A DNA stretch of 45,038 bases from assembly GCA_947627445.1 (NCBI GenBank), contig CANQWA010000023.1, positions 1 to 45,038 of the forward strand. Reading direction: 5' to 3'. The DNA comes from an uncultured Ruminococcus sp. GTDB taxonomy: Bacteria; Bacillota; Clostridia; Oscillospirales; Ruminococcaceae. Under the pieces are notes generated by a model. The model saw only the letters and a program-made list of their open reading frames with translations, made no database searches and had not been told where the DNA came from. A program made the position numbers and the translations under genes. Position 1 is the first letter of the stretch, and every line of letters starts with the position of its first letter. This document shows positions 35,005 to 42,979 of the stretch, in pieces.

Positions 35005-35640
35005 ATGGCGAAACCCCTGAGAATTGCATTGACAAAGGGACGGTTGGAAAAAGATACCATAGGCTTATTGGAAGGTCTGGGCTATGATTGTTCCGCTGTC
35101 CGGGAAAAAGGCCGCCGGTTGATTCTGCCGATTCCAGATGCCAATCTGGAGGTTGTACTTGCAAAAGCCAACGATGTCATCACCTATGTAGAACATGGTG
35201 TGTGCGATCTTGGTGTTGTGGGAAAAGACACAATTATCGAAATGCAGGGCAAATTCTTTGAGCTGGTGGATCTTGGCTTCGGACGATGCCGCTTTGCATT
35301 GGCAGCGAAAAAGGATACGGATTTTTACAGCGGCTTTGGCGTCAAGAGTATTGCCACCAAATATCCCAACGTAGCTCGCCGGTTTTTTGAGAGTAAGGGC
35401 ATGGATGTGGATATTGTAAAGATCGAAGGTTCAGTTGAGCTTGCACCCCTTTTGGGGCTGGCTGACGGCATAGTGGATATTGTAGAGACTGGTGTCACGC
35501 TTCGTGAAAACGGCTTGGAAGTGGTAGAAGATGTCGTGCCGATCTCGGCACGGCTGATTGCCAATACGGTTAGTCTGAAGCTGCGTCAGACAGAGATCGA
35601 AGCATTGATCCGAAAGATAGAGGAGGCATTGCAGAAATGA
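35005..35640 (+). CDS. hisG: ATP phosphoribosyltransferase, short form HisG
   Basis: Catalyses the first step of histidine synthesis, joining ATP and PRPP. The 211-residue form lacks the C-terminal regulatory ACT-like domain of long HisG and therefore needs HisZ, encoded just before it. LRIALTKGRLEKDT at the N-terminus, KANDVITYVEHGVCDLGVVG and the PRPP-binding DGIVDIVETGVTLRENGLE are diagnostic. The start ATG 35005 follows GGAGGTGGAATAA. Its stop overlaps hisD by four bases (ATGA). Confidence 0.97.
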   Translation: MAKPLRIALTKGRLEKDTIGLLEGLGYDCSAVREKGRRLILPIPDANLEVVLAKANDVITYVEHGVCDLGVVGKDTIIEMQGKFFELVDLGFGRCRFALAAKKDTDFYSGFGVKSIATKYPNVARRFFESKGMDVDIVKIEGSVELAPLLGLADGIVDIVETGVTLRENGLEVVEDVVPISARLIANTVSLKLRQTEIEALIRKIEEALQK

Positions 35641-36938
35641 TTACCATAAAACGAATTAACGCAAGCGACATCGCACAGCAAAATGCTTTTTTCCGAAATA
35701 TGGAAGCCCGTTCTGGTGAGACCAATCAGCGTGTCACAGAAGCAGTCACTGAAATTATCCGCACGGTCAAAGAAGGCGGAGATGCTGCTGTCCAAAAATA
35801 CACGCTGCAATTTGACGGCAGTCTGCCGCAGTATGATGAAGTACCCCGGGATGTGATCAACGATGCCATGACAGAAGCAGATCCGGCTTTTGTAGACGCT
35901 ATGTTAAATGCCATTGAAAATGTTCGGGATTTTCACCAGAGGCAGGTACAGGAAGGTTTTATCCATGCAATGCCCAACGGTGTGATTCTCGGGCAGCGCA
36001 TTCGGGGTCTGTCTCGTGTTGGATTGTATGTACCGGGCGGCACAGCAGCTTATCCGTCTAGTGTGATCATGAATGCAGTTCCGGCAAAGATTGCCGGTGT
36101 TAAGGAAATCATTATGGTGACACCTCCTTGTAAAGATGGCAAGCCTAATCCAGATATCCTGACTGCTGCTGGTCTTTGCGGCGTAGATCGGGTATTTCTG
36201 TCCGGCGGTGCACAAGCAATTGCCGCTTTGGCTTATGGCACTGAAAAGATTCCCAAGGTAGATAAAATTGTAGGACCCGGCAATATTTATGTAGCTACAG
36301 CGAAGAAGCTGCTGTACGGTATTGTGGATATTGATATGATCGCAGGTCCCAGCGAAATTCTGGTCATGGCAGATGAAACTGCCGATCCCAAGTACATTGC
36401 TGCGGATCTGATGTCACAGGCAGAACATGACGTTTTGGCATCCTCCATTCTGGTAACCACCAGCGCAGAACTGGCAGACAAGGTAGAGGCAGAAATCAAC
36501 CGTCAGGCGGCATATCTCTCTCGAAAGGAGATCATGGAAAAATCTCTGAACGAATATGGTGCAGTGCTGCTCTGTGACAGCAGAGAAGAAGCTGTTGCAC
36601 TGGCAAATAGGATCGCACCAGAGCATCTGGAAGTGTTGATGGAAAATCCTATAGAGTTGTTGGGCGCTCTGGACAATGCCGGTTCGGTATTTCTCGGACC
36701 ATATGCGTCAGAGCCTCTGGGTGACTATTATGCTGGACCAAATCATGTTCTCCCCACCAGCGGAACAGCGAGATTTTTTTCACCGCTTGGAGTGCAGAGC
36801 TTTACCAAGCGTTCCAGCTATACCTACTATACCAAAGAGGCGCTGAAAGCTGCAAAGGATGATATTATTCTGATTGCCAATCGGGAAGGGCTGACTGCAC
36901 ATGCCAATGCCATTGCAGTACGGTTTGAGGATGAATAA
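35637..36938 (+). CDS. hisD: Histidinol dehydrogenase
   Basis: Zinc enzyme that oxidises L-histidinol to histidine in two NAD-linked steps. VGLYVPGGTAAYPSSVIMN, GPGNIYVATAKKLL, DMIAGPSEILVMADE, LMSQAEHD and HVLPTSGTARFFSPLG carry the catalytic and zinc residues. At 433 residues it is of usual length. ATG 35637 overlaps the hisG stop and follows GAGGAGG. The next gene, hisB, is 75 bases away with a terminator-like hairpin in the gap, where hisC often lies in related operons. Confidence 0.98.
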   Translation: MITIKRINASDIAQQNAFFRNMEARSGETNQRVTEAVTEIIRTVKEGGDAAVQKYTLQFDGSLPQYDEVPRDVINDAMTEADPAFVDAMLNAIENVRDFHQRQVQEGFIHAMPNGVILGQRIRGLSRVGLYVPGGTAAYPSSVIMNAVPAKIAGVKEIIMVTPPCKDGKPNPDILTAAGLCGVDRVFLSGGAQAIAALAYGTEKIPKVDKIVGPGNIYVATAKKLLYGIVDIDMIAGPSEILVMADETADPKYIAADLMSQAEHDVLASSILVTTSAELADKVEAEINRQAAYLSRKEIMEKSLNEYGAVLLCDSREEAVALANRIAPEHLEVLMENPIELLGALDNAGSVFLGPYASEPLGDYYAGPNHVLPTSGTARFFSPLGVQSFTKRSSYTYYTKEALKAAKDDIILIANREGLTAHANAIAVRFEDE

Positions 36939-36941
36939 GTG

Positions 36942-36974
36942 TCTGCCCCGTATCACAAAACAGGCAGATTTTTA
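36942..36974 (+). terminator. Terminator-like hairpin between hisD and hisB
   Basis: TCTGCC (36942-36947) pairs with GGCAGA (36963-36968) around 15 bases, followed by TTTTTAT. The stem is only 6 bp, so termination is probably partial. It lies within the his operon and could lower expression of the distal genes. Confidence 0.5.
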
Positions 36975-37013
36975 TGTGTTGGTTCTGAGCATCATATGTA
37001 AGGAGGTGCTGCC

Positions 37014-37595
37014 ATGCGGCAGGCGAAAATCACACGTACCACGAAGGAAACAGATATTACAGTTCAAGTGATGTTGGACGAAAAAGGCACATCCAATATC
37101 CATACGGGAATCGGTTTTTTCGATCACATGCTGACGGCACTTTCGCTCCACAGCGGCATCAGCATGGATATTCAGGTCAAGGGTGACTTGTATGTAGACG
37201 GTCATCATACAGTTGAGGATACCGGTATTGTTCTGGGAAAAGCATTGAGCGAAGCGTTAGGGGATAAATCCGGCATCATACGCTATGGCAGCGCATACAT
37301 TCCCATGGATGAGGCACTGGCGTTTTGTAGTTTGGATATCAGTAACCGCCCGTTTCTGGTATTTCAGGGAACGTTTAAAAATGCAATGATCGGGGAGTAC
37401 GATGCCTGTCTGACAGAGGAATTTTTCCGGGCGTTTGCCTTTCAGGCTGGTATCACACTGCATGTCCATATGATGTATGGTGCAAACGATCATCACAAAT
37501 GTGAAGCTGCATTTAAGGCAGTGGCGCACGCTTTAAGAACTGCTGTCACTCCTCTGAAAGCCGGAGAGAGCCGTTCCACGAAAGGAGTGCTGTAA
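37014..37595 (+). CDS. hisB: Imidazoleglycerol-phosphate dehydratase
   Basis: Manganese enzyme that dehydrates IGP to imidazole acetol phosphate. The 193-residue monofunctional form has no histidinol-phosphate phosphatase domain. GIGFFDHMLTALSLHSG, DGHHTVEDTGI and the repeated HHKCEAAFKAVAHALR segment carry the metal-binding His and Glu residues. ATG 37014 follows AAGGAGGTG. hisH begins 3 bases after its stop. Confidence 0.98.
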   Translation: MRQAKITRTTKETDITVQVMLDEKGTSNIHTGIGFFDHMLTALSLHSGISMDIQVKGDLYVDGHHTVEDTGIVLGKALSEALGDKSGIIRYGSAYIPMDEALAFCSLDISNRPFLVFQGTFKNAMIGEYDACLTEEFFRAFAFQAGITLHVHMMYGANDHHKCEAAFKAVAHALRTAVTPLKAGESRSTKGVL

Positions 37596-37598
37596 ACA

Positions 37599-38207
37599 AT
37601 GATAGCGATTGTAGACTATGGTGCAGGCAATATTTTCAGCGTCAAAAATGCATTAGATTTTCTGGGACTTCCGGGAGAACTAACTTCTGATCCGGATTGC
37701 ATCCGGCATGCAGACGGCATTATCCTGCCGGGCGTAGGCGCATTTCCCAAAGCCATGGCGATGTTAGAGAAATGTGGGTTGACAGATGTGATCCGGGAAG
37801 AAGCACGAAAAAAGCCCTTTCTCGGGATTTGTCTGGGCATGCAGCTGCTGTTTGAGAAAAGCTATGAATTTGAAGCATGTGACGGATTGGGGCTGATTCC
37901 CGGTACAGTGGAAAAAATCGTTGCCCCCGGGCTGGTGATCCCTCATATGGGCTGGAATAAACTGGAGATTCCACAAGACTGCCCTATTTTAGAGCATTTG
38001 CCGGAGAAATCCTATGTTTATTTTGTGCATTCCTATCAGGCAGTCACGCCGGAGGACTATCTTGCGGCATATGTAGAATACGGATCTGCAAAGATTCCGG
38101 CAATGGTCTACGATGGAAAATCAGTTTTCGGCGCACAATTCCATCCGGAAAAAAGCGGCGAGATCGGTCTGCAAATTTTACGTAATTTCGGAGGGCTGAT
38201 GGGATGA
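37599..38207 (+). CDS. hisH: Imidazole glycerol phosphate synthase, glutaminase subunit HisH
   Basis: Class I glutamine amidotransferase that feeds ammonia to HisF. The catalytic triad is C78 in FLGICLGMQ, with H182 and E184 in FHPEKSG. The N-terminal VDYGAGNIFSVKNAL is family-specific. The chain is 202 residues. ATG 37599 follows AGGAG at a long spacing of about 11. Its stop overlaps hisA, and hisF follows hisA, so the two synthase subunits are close. Confidence 0.97.
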   Translation: MIAIVDYGAGNIFSVKNALDFLGLPGELTSDPDCIRHADGIILPGVGAFPKAMAMLEKCGLTDVIREEARKKPFLGICLGMQLLFEKSYEFEACDGLGLIPGTVEKIVAPGLVIPHMGWNKLEIPQDCPILEHLPEKSYVYFVHSYQAVTPEDYLAAYVEYGSAKIPAMVYDGKSVFGAQFHPEKSGEIGLQILRNFGGLMG

Positions 38208-38935
38208 TTATTTTACCTGCAATTGACATAAAAGACGGTAAATGCGTTCGTCTGTTCAAGGGTGATTTCAGCACAGTGGAACAGGTTGCCGCAGATTATA
38301 TGGAAACGGCAAAAGGTTTTGAGGCTGCTGGTGCCTCTTGGATCCATATGGTAGATCTGGATGGCGCAAAGGAAGGCAAACCAGTCAATCAGAAAATATA
38401 TCAGGATGTAGCTGCAAAAACCAATCTGAAAGTAGAAGTAGGCGGCGGCATCCGTAGTCTGGAAACGATAGAGCAATATCTTCAAAGCGGTGTAGAACGA
38501 GTAATCCTGGGTTCTGCTGCGTTGAAAGCTCCTCAGCTGGTGAAGGATTCAGTAGAAAAATTCGGCAGTCAGCATGTTGCCGTAGGGATTGATGCGAAAA
38601 ACGGGTTGGTTGCTACAGAAGGCTGGCTGGAGGAATCTGATGTGGATTATATCACACTGACGAAAGAAATGATGGCAGTGGGTGTCCAATATTTCATTGT
38701 GACGGATATTTCCAGAGACGGCACACTGTCCGGCGTCAACATGAACCTGCTTTCCGAATTGGTCAGAGCCACTGAGGGAAAATGCAATATCATTGCCAGC
38801 GGCGGTGTGCATTCCATTGAAGATATCCGCAAGTGCAAGGAGCTGGGGCTGTATGGCACGATCTGCGGCAAGTCAATCTATAAGGGCACGCTGGATCTGA
38901 AAGAAGCCATTGAACTTGCAGAAGAGGTGAAGTAG
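38204..38935 (+). CDS. hisA: ProFAR isomerase HisA
   Basis: Phosphoribosylformimino-5-aminoimidazole carboxamide ribotide isomerase, a beta/alpha-barrel Amadori isomerase. [15 protein letters not shown] carries catalytic D8. VEVGGGIRS and [11 protein letters not shown] are the phosphate-binding repeats, and GIDAKNG near residue 130 carries the second aspartate. The chain is 243 residues. ATG 38204 overlaps the hisH stop, with GGAGGG just upstream. hisF follows after one base. Confidence 0.97.
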   Translation: MIILPAIDIKDGKCVRLFKGDFSTVEQVAADYMETAKGFEAAGASWIHMVDLDGAKEGKPVNQKIYQDVAAKTNLKVEVGGGIRSLETIEQYLQSGVERVILGSAALKAPQLVKDSVEKFGSQHVAVGIDAKNGLVATEGWLEESDVDYITLTKEMMAVGVQYFIVTDISRDGTLSGVNMNLLSELVRATEGKCNIIASGGVHSIEDIRKCKELGLYGTICGKSIYKGTLDLKEAIELAEEVK

Positions 38936-38936
38936 C

Positions 38937-39692
38937 ATGCTGGCAAAACGAATTATTCCATGCTTAGATGTCCGTGATGGAAAAGTGGTCAAAGGCGTAA
39001 ATTTTGAGGGCATCAAAGAAGTCGGCGATCCTGTTGCCTGTGCTTGTGCATATAACCAACAGGGGGCAGATGAGATCGTATTCTATGATATCACTGCTTC
39101 CTATGAGGGAAGGGGTGTCATGCTGGACGTAGTGCGTGAAACTGCCAAAAAAGTGTTTGTTCCTCTGACAGTGGGCGGCGGCATCAAAACCGTTGACGAT
39201 ATAAGGGAAACTCTGCGTGCCGGTGCAGATAAAGTATCTGTGAATTCTCAGGCAGTGAAAAATCCTCAGCTGATCAAAGACGGTGCAGATATTTTTGGCT
39301 GTCAGTGCATCTGCGTTGGTGTGGATGCTAAGCGAAATGGAAGTGGTGGATGGACAGTTTTTATCAACGGCGGACGTGTGAATATGCAGCTGGATCTGAT
39401 TGACTGGGTGAAGCAATGTGAACAGCTGGGTGCTGGTGAGATCTGCCTGAATTCCATTGACACAGACGGTGTGCGGGGAGGTTTTGATCTGCCCATGTTG
39501 AAAGCCGTCTGCGAGGCGGTACAGATTCCGGTGATCGCCAGCGGCGGTGCAGGAAAACTATCGGATTTTGCTGAGGCTTTTCTGGAAACAGATTGTTCTG
39601 CGGCATTGGCAGCCTCGCTATTTCATTTCAAGGAACTGACAATTGCACAAGTAAAGGCAGACTGCCATTCTAAGGGCATTGCAATGCGATAA
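38937..39692 (+). CDS. hisF: Imidazole glycerol phosphate synthase, cyclase subunit HisF
   Basis: Beta/alpha-barrel that uses ammonia from HisH to make IGP and [23 protein letters not shown] carries catalytic D11; GVDAKRNG carries D130. [12 protein letters not shown] and [11 protein letters not shown] are phosphate-binding repeats like those of HisA. At 251 residues it is of usual length. ATG 38937 follows GAGGTGAAG within the hisA stop region. hisI comes after 17 bases. Confidence 0.98.
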   Translation: MLAKRIIPCLDVRDGKVVKGVNFEGIKEVGDPVACACAYNQQGADEIVFYDITASYEGRGVMLDVVRETAKKVFVPLTVGGGIKTVDDIRETLRAGADKVSVNSQAVKNPQLIKDGADIFGCQCICVGVDAKRNGSGGWTVFINGGRVNMQLDLIDWVKQCEQLGAGEICLNSIDTDGVRGGFDLPMLKAVCEAVQIPVIASGGAGKLSDFAEAFLETDCSAALAASLFHFKELTIAQVKADCHSKGIAMR

Positions 39693-39709
39693 CAGAATGA
39701 GGTGAAGAT

Positions 39710-40060
39710 ATGGTAAAGATTAACACGAATGATCTGAGTAAATATTTTGTGAAAAGCGAATTGATTCCGGCAATTGCCTTTGATATAGATACAAAAACAG
39801 TGCTGATGTTGGCTTATATGAACGAGGAAAGCCTGCGAAAAACATTGGAAACCGGTTATACATGGTACTGGAGCCGTTCCCGCAGTGAGCTATGGCATAA
39901 AGGTGCTACCAGCGGTCATCTGCAAAAAGTGATTTCCATTTACAGCGATTGTGATGACGATACGCTGCTGCTAAATGTGAAACAGACCGGTGCAGCATGC
40001 CATACCGGTTCTTACAGTTGCTTTTTCCAGGAAATTTATCGGGAGGATGAAGAAAAATGA
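39710..40060 (+). CDS. hisI: Phosphoribosyl-AMP cyclohydrolase
   Basis: Zinc/magnesium enzyme that opens the adenine ring of phosphoribosyl-AMP. The 116-residue protein has [33 protein letters not shown], the metal-binding SDCDDDTLL and [11 protein letters not shown] with the zinc cysteines. It is a single-domain HisI; the HisE function is a separate gene. ATG 39710 follows GAGGTGAAG, and its stop overlaps hisE by four bases. Confidence 0.97.
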   Translation: MVKINTNDLSKYFVKSELIPAIAFDIDTKTVLMLAYMNEESLRKTLETGYTWYWSRSRSELWHKGATSGHLQKVISIYSDCDDDTLLLNVKQTGAACHTGSYSCFFQEIYREDEEK

Positions 40061-40404
40061 ATGTATTACAGGAATTATATGATGTGGTGATGAGCCGTAA
40101 GGAAATGTATGAGAAAGGTGAGATTGATGTGGAATCGCAAAAATCTTACACATGTTATCTTTTCTCCAAAGGACAAGACAAGATTCTGAAAAAATGCGGT
40201 GAGGAATGCTCGGAAACCATTATTGCGGCAAAGAACAATGATAACGAGGAACTGAAAAATGAAATTGCAGACCTGATGTATCATTTGATGGTACTTTGTG
40301 CGCAGCAGAATCTGTCCTGGTCTGAGGTAGAAGAGGTTTTGGAGGAACGCAGCAAAAAGATCGGCAATCTGAAAACATTTAAGAATGTAGATCATAATTC
40401 ATGA
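40057..40404 (+). CDS. hisE: Phosphoribosyl-ATP pyrophosphatase
   Basis: MazG-like nucleotide pyrophosphohydrolase that removes pyrophosphate from phosphoribosyl-ATP. The all-helical 115-residue protein has [16 protein letters not shown] and [16 protein letters not shown], the acidic metal-binding motifs of the family. ATG 40057 overlaps the hisI stop after GGAGGATG. It is the last his gene; no strong terminator follows. Confidence 0.97.
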   Translation: MNVLQELYDVVMSRKEMYEKGEIDVESQKSYTCYLFSKGQDKILKKCGEECSETIIAAKNNDNEELKNEIADLMYHLMVLCAQQNLSWSEVEEVLEERSKKIGNLKTFKNVDHNS

Positions 40405-40490
40405 GAAATATCTGATATCACAAGTAGAATATAATAACTTACAAGAAGCAGAGGAAAAGATAGAAGAAATTTTAAATGATTATGCGTGAT
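40405..40490 (+). pseudogene. Start-less 28-codon coding-like fragment
   Basis: After hisE a frame without ATG, GTG or TTG start reads [19 protein letters not shown], then a few acidic residues ending NDYA and a TGA near 40490. Its composition looks like the C-terminal helix of a protein. I recognise no family. It may be a gene remnant or chance. Confidence 0.25.
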
Positions 40491-40516
40491 AAATACTGTG
40501 AAGAAAAACAGTATTT
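40491..40516 (+). other. 9-bp perfect hairpin before the SPFH gene
   Basis: AAATACTGT (40491-40499) pairs with ACAGTATTT (40508-40516), with an 8-base loop. CACGG rather than T follows, so it is at best a weak terminator for the his operon. It ends about 20 bases before the SPFH start. Confidence 0.4.
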
Positions 40517-40536
40517 CACGGTGAAAAGAGGAAAAT

Positions 40537-41418
40537 ATGAAAGCGAAAAAAACAAAAATTGGTATTCTTATTGGTGTGATTGTTCTGGTTGTGGCAGCAT
40601 TTTACTTTAGCATGATCACTATCGTTCCGGCAGGACATTCCGGTGTAATTGTCACCATGGGAAGCGTCAATAAAACAGTGCTGGATGAGGGTATACATAT
40701 GAAATTGCCGGTTGTGCAGCAGGTGGTTCTGATGAACAACAGGATCCAGAAAACAGAGGTGGAATGTAACAGCGTTTCTCGTGATCTGCAAACAGTCTCC
40801 AGCGGTGTTGCGATCAACTATCATATCACCAAGGATGCCTCTGCGGAGATCTACCAGAATATCGGTGAACAGTATGCTGATACTGTTCTACAGCCGGCGA
40901 TTCAAGAAGCAGTCAAGGCTGTATCTGCGCAGTATACCGCAGAGGAACTAATCTCTAAGCGTTCTGCTGTCGGTGATGAAATCGGCGAAACACTGTCCAG
41001 TAAGGTTTCGGAGTACGGCATCTTGATTGACAAGTTCAACATCACCAACTTTGATTTTTCTGCAGAATTTAATGCTGCAATTGAACAAAAACAGGTTGCA
41101 GAGCAGAACAAGCTCCGTGCAGAAACTGAAAAAGAGCAGCAGATCATTGAAGCAGAAGCCACTGCACAGCAGAAGATTATTGCTGCCAATGCAGAAGCAG
41201 AGGCGATTTTGAAAAAGGCAGAGGCAGAAGCGGAAGCCAACGAGAAAATCAACGCTTCATTGAACAGCAATGTCCTGCGATATCAACAAATCCAGAAATG
41301 GAATGGTGAATATCCCAATGTGGTTTCATCAGATTCCTCTATTCTGATTGATATTCCCACAGATAGCGGCAGTTCTGGCGGAAGCACGACAAATGCCGAT
41401 ATAACTGAAAATGAATAA
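40537..41418 (+). CDS. SPFH/prohibitin-family membrane protein
   Basis: 293-residue protein of the band-7 (SPFH) family, like prohibitin or HflC. One N-terminal membrane segment (about 8-27, IGILIGVIVLVVAAFYF) is followed by IVPAGHSGVIVTMGSVNKTV and an SPFH domain to about 180. An Ala/Glu/Lys-rich coiled coil follows (about 190-250; EAEAILKKAEAEAEANEK). The last 25 residues are Ser/Gly-rich. Such proteins oligomerise into membrane scaffolds or cages. Neither NfeD nor FtsH is nearby, so the partner is unknown. ATG 40537 follows AGAGGAAA. It appears to be a single-gene unit ended by the bidirectional terminator. Confidence 0.85.
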   Translation: MKAKKTKIGILIGVIVLVVAAFYFSMITIVPAGHSGVIVTMGSVNKTVLDEGIHMKLPVVQQVVLMNNRIQKTEVECNSVSRDLQTVSSGVAINYHITKDASAEIYQNIGEQYADTVLQPAIQEAVKAVSAQYTAEELISKRSAVGDEIGETLSSKVSEYGILIDKFNITNFDFSAEFNAAIEQKQVAEQNKLRAETEKEQQIIEAEATAQQKIIAANAEAEAILKKAEAEAEANEKINASLNSNVLRYQQIQKWNGEYPNVVSSDSSILIDIPTDSGSSGGSTTNADITENE

Positions 41419-41443
41419 TTCCAATATTTCATCATTTGAGCTA

Positions 41444-41478
41444 AAAACGGAGCAGTCACTTCAGGACTGCTCCGTTTT
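41444..41478. terminator. Bidirectional intrinsic terminator
   Basis: AAAACGGAGCAGTC (41444-41457) is fully complementary to 41465-41478 around a 7-base loop, with T runs on both sides. It separates the SPFH gene (plus strand) from the convergent MFS gene (minus strand). Confidence 0.93.
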
Positions 41479-41547
41479 GATTTCTGGAACGACAACTCCC
41501 AAATCGCAAATTTGAAAATAGTCTTTTATCGATGAATGCGTATCGTC

Positions 41548-42765
41548 TCACGCAGCATAAGGAACCACACGTTTCCGCATGATCATGAATACCAGAAACA
41601 ATAACGCTGCTGCAACCGGAAGAATCTTGATGCTGACAGCAAACCCGGTCTTTTCCACCAGCGTTCCAAAACCGGCATTGAATGCGATGTCAAAAAATGT
41701 AGCAAGACCGCTAACCAATCCCACAGCAATTCCGTTTTGCGTGCTGGGGTAATACGACCCGATCACCATAACCAATGTCGGCCACAAAATAGAAAATGCC
41801 AGTCCAGACAGCAGCAGGGGAACGATACCCGTACGTTCCAGCAGGATTCCCGTAATATATAATACTGCAGCTATTCCAGAAAAAATGGAGACGCTTTTCA
41901 CCGGTGTCAGTTTCTGAACCAGTGGCGCAAAAATCAGTCTGCCCACAGTGATTCCACCAAAGAAAATAGACAGGAATAGCGCAGCCCGACTGCGGGTAAA
42001 ACCAAGATATTCGCTTCCATATGTTACAAGCCAATTTTGCAGCCCGTGTTCAGTGATACAATAGAAACCGCAAATACAGATGAGATATTTACAGGCTGGA
42101 TTTTTCATCACACTGAGATAAGAATGTATGGTTCCTTTCAGCCCTTTTTCCGCCTTGATTTCCTGTTTTGGAAAATGAATCCGGCTGAGAAAGAGCAGTG
42201 CGATGATACCCAGAATCAGTAACACGAGATTGATCAGATGCCACGCCTGTATTCTGGTAGCGATTCTGCCGCCGATGTTCTGGGCGGAAAAAATACCCAC
42301 ACCATTGGCAAAGGAAAATACATTGATAAAGAATGCCGGCGAGGCGAAAAGCAGAGGTGTGACCACGTTCAAGGAAGTGGAGAGCATGGTAGATGCTCCC
42401 AGACTGAATATCATTGCAATCAGTAAAATCGGATAGCTTTCTGTGAAAATATAGCAGACAAGAGAGACCATCCACATAAATGTTACAACAAGCAGAAATT
42501 TTTTCTTGGACATGCGATCCAAAAAATAGCCGCCGATAAATAAAAACAGCAGATTTCCAATATAACTGAACATAATGATCATAGATGATTGAGTTTTGTT
42601 CAGTGTAAAGCTGTCCTCAAACAGGGGAAGAAATACGCCCCGCAGCCCATCACTGGCACCCAGTGTTACCATCATGACAATATAGTAGGCGAGAACAAAC
42701 AAACCGCCCTGTTGTTTTGGAACAGACTTTAATTTTGACACAATTTCACATTCTTTCCGTATCAT
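41548..42765 (-). CDS. Major facilitator superfamily transporter
   Basis: About 405 residues with twelve predicted membrane segments. The first follows QQGGLFVLAYYIVMMVTLGA, the loop between segments 2 and 3 has DRMSKKKFLL (like the MFS motif A), and a long loop with KQEIKAEKG splits the halves. The chain ends MIMRKRVVPYAA. The substrate cannot be assigned; the architecture resembles sugar-permease-like carriers. The start is uncertain: ATG 42765 is used, GTG 42741 has a better ribosome binding site (GGAAAGAA), and the open frame reaches 42852 inside an inverted-repeat element. It lies downstream of pgm on the same strand, possibly co-transcribed. Confidence 0.82.
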   Translation of the reverse strand: MIRKECEIVSKLKSVPKQQGGLFVLAYYIVMMVTLGASDGLRGVFLPLFEDSFTLNKTQSSMIIMFSYIGNLLFLFIGGYFLDRMSKKKFLLVVTFMWMVSLVCYIFTESYPILLIAMIFSLGASTMLSTSLNVVTPLLFASPAFFINVFSFANGVGIFSAQNIGGRIATRIQAWHLINLVLLILGIIALLFLSRIHFPKQEIKAEKGLKGTIHSYLSVMKNPACKYLICICGFYCITEHGLQNWLVTYGSEYLGFTRSRAALFLSIFFGGITVGRLIFAPLVQKLTPVKSVSIFSGIAAVLYITGILLERTGIVPLLLSGLAFSILWPTLVMVIGSYYPSTQNGIAVGLVSGLATFFDIAFNAGFGTLVEKTGFAVSIKILPVAAALLFLVFMIMRKRVVPYAA

Positions 42766-42839
42766 GAACCTGAAAAATCGCTCTGTCCCCCAAGAACCTG
42801 TTTTACTTCTTCTAATAGTTGTCTTTTCGGTTTTTTCAT
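42762..42839 (-). CDS. Possible 25-residue upstream ORF overlapping the MFS start
   Basis: On the minus strand ATG at 42839-42837 opens a 25-codon frame, MKKPKRQLLEEVKQVLGGQS followed by DFSGS, whose TGA overlaps ATG 42765 as ATGA. AGG lies close to its start. It falls inside the inverted-repeat element. It may be a leader peptide coupling translation or a chance frame; I recognise no family. Confidence 0.25.
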   Translation of the reverse strand: MKKPKRQLLEEVKQVLGGQSDFSGS

Positions 42840-42963
42840 CCTGACTTGCCATACATCCAGTATTTCTGCATTGGACGTTCGTCGTCAGGACAAAAATTTG
42901 CTCGAAAATCCGGCTATCTCCAGATCAAAACAAGTTTTAGAAACAGAGCGATTTTTGATGAAC
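42764..42963. mobile_element. MITE-like inverted-repeat element, putative
   Basis: AAAAATCGCTCTGT (42773-42786) recurs as its exact reverse complement at 42943-42956, and the similarity continues inward imperfectly for about 18 more bases (AACCTGTTTTA versus AACTTGTTTTG). Outside both arms is the 6-base direct repeat ATGAAC (42764-42769 and 42958-42963). Inner arms TCCTGAC (42839-42845) and GTCAGGA (42894-42900) also pair. It has no transposase. It could be a non-autonomous element inserted at the MFS 5' end, or a structured leader. Confidence 0.45.
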
Positions 42964-42979
42964 TTTTTAAATGGAGGAT

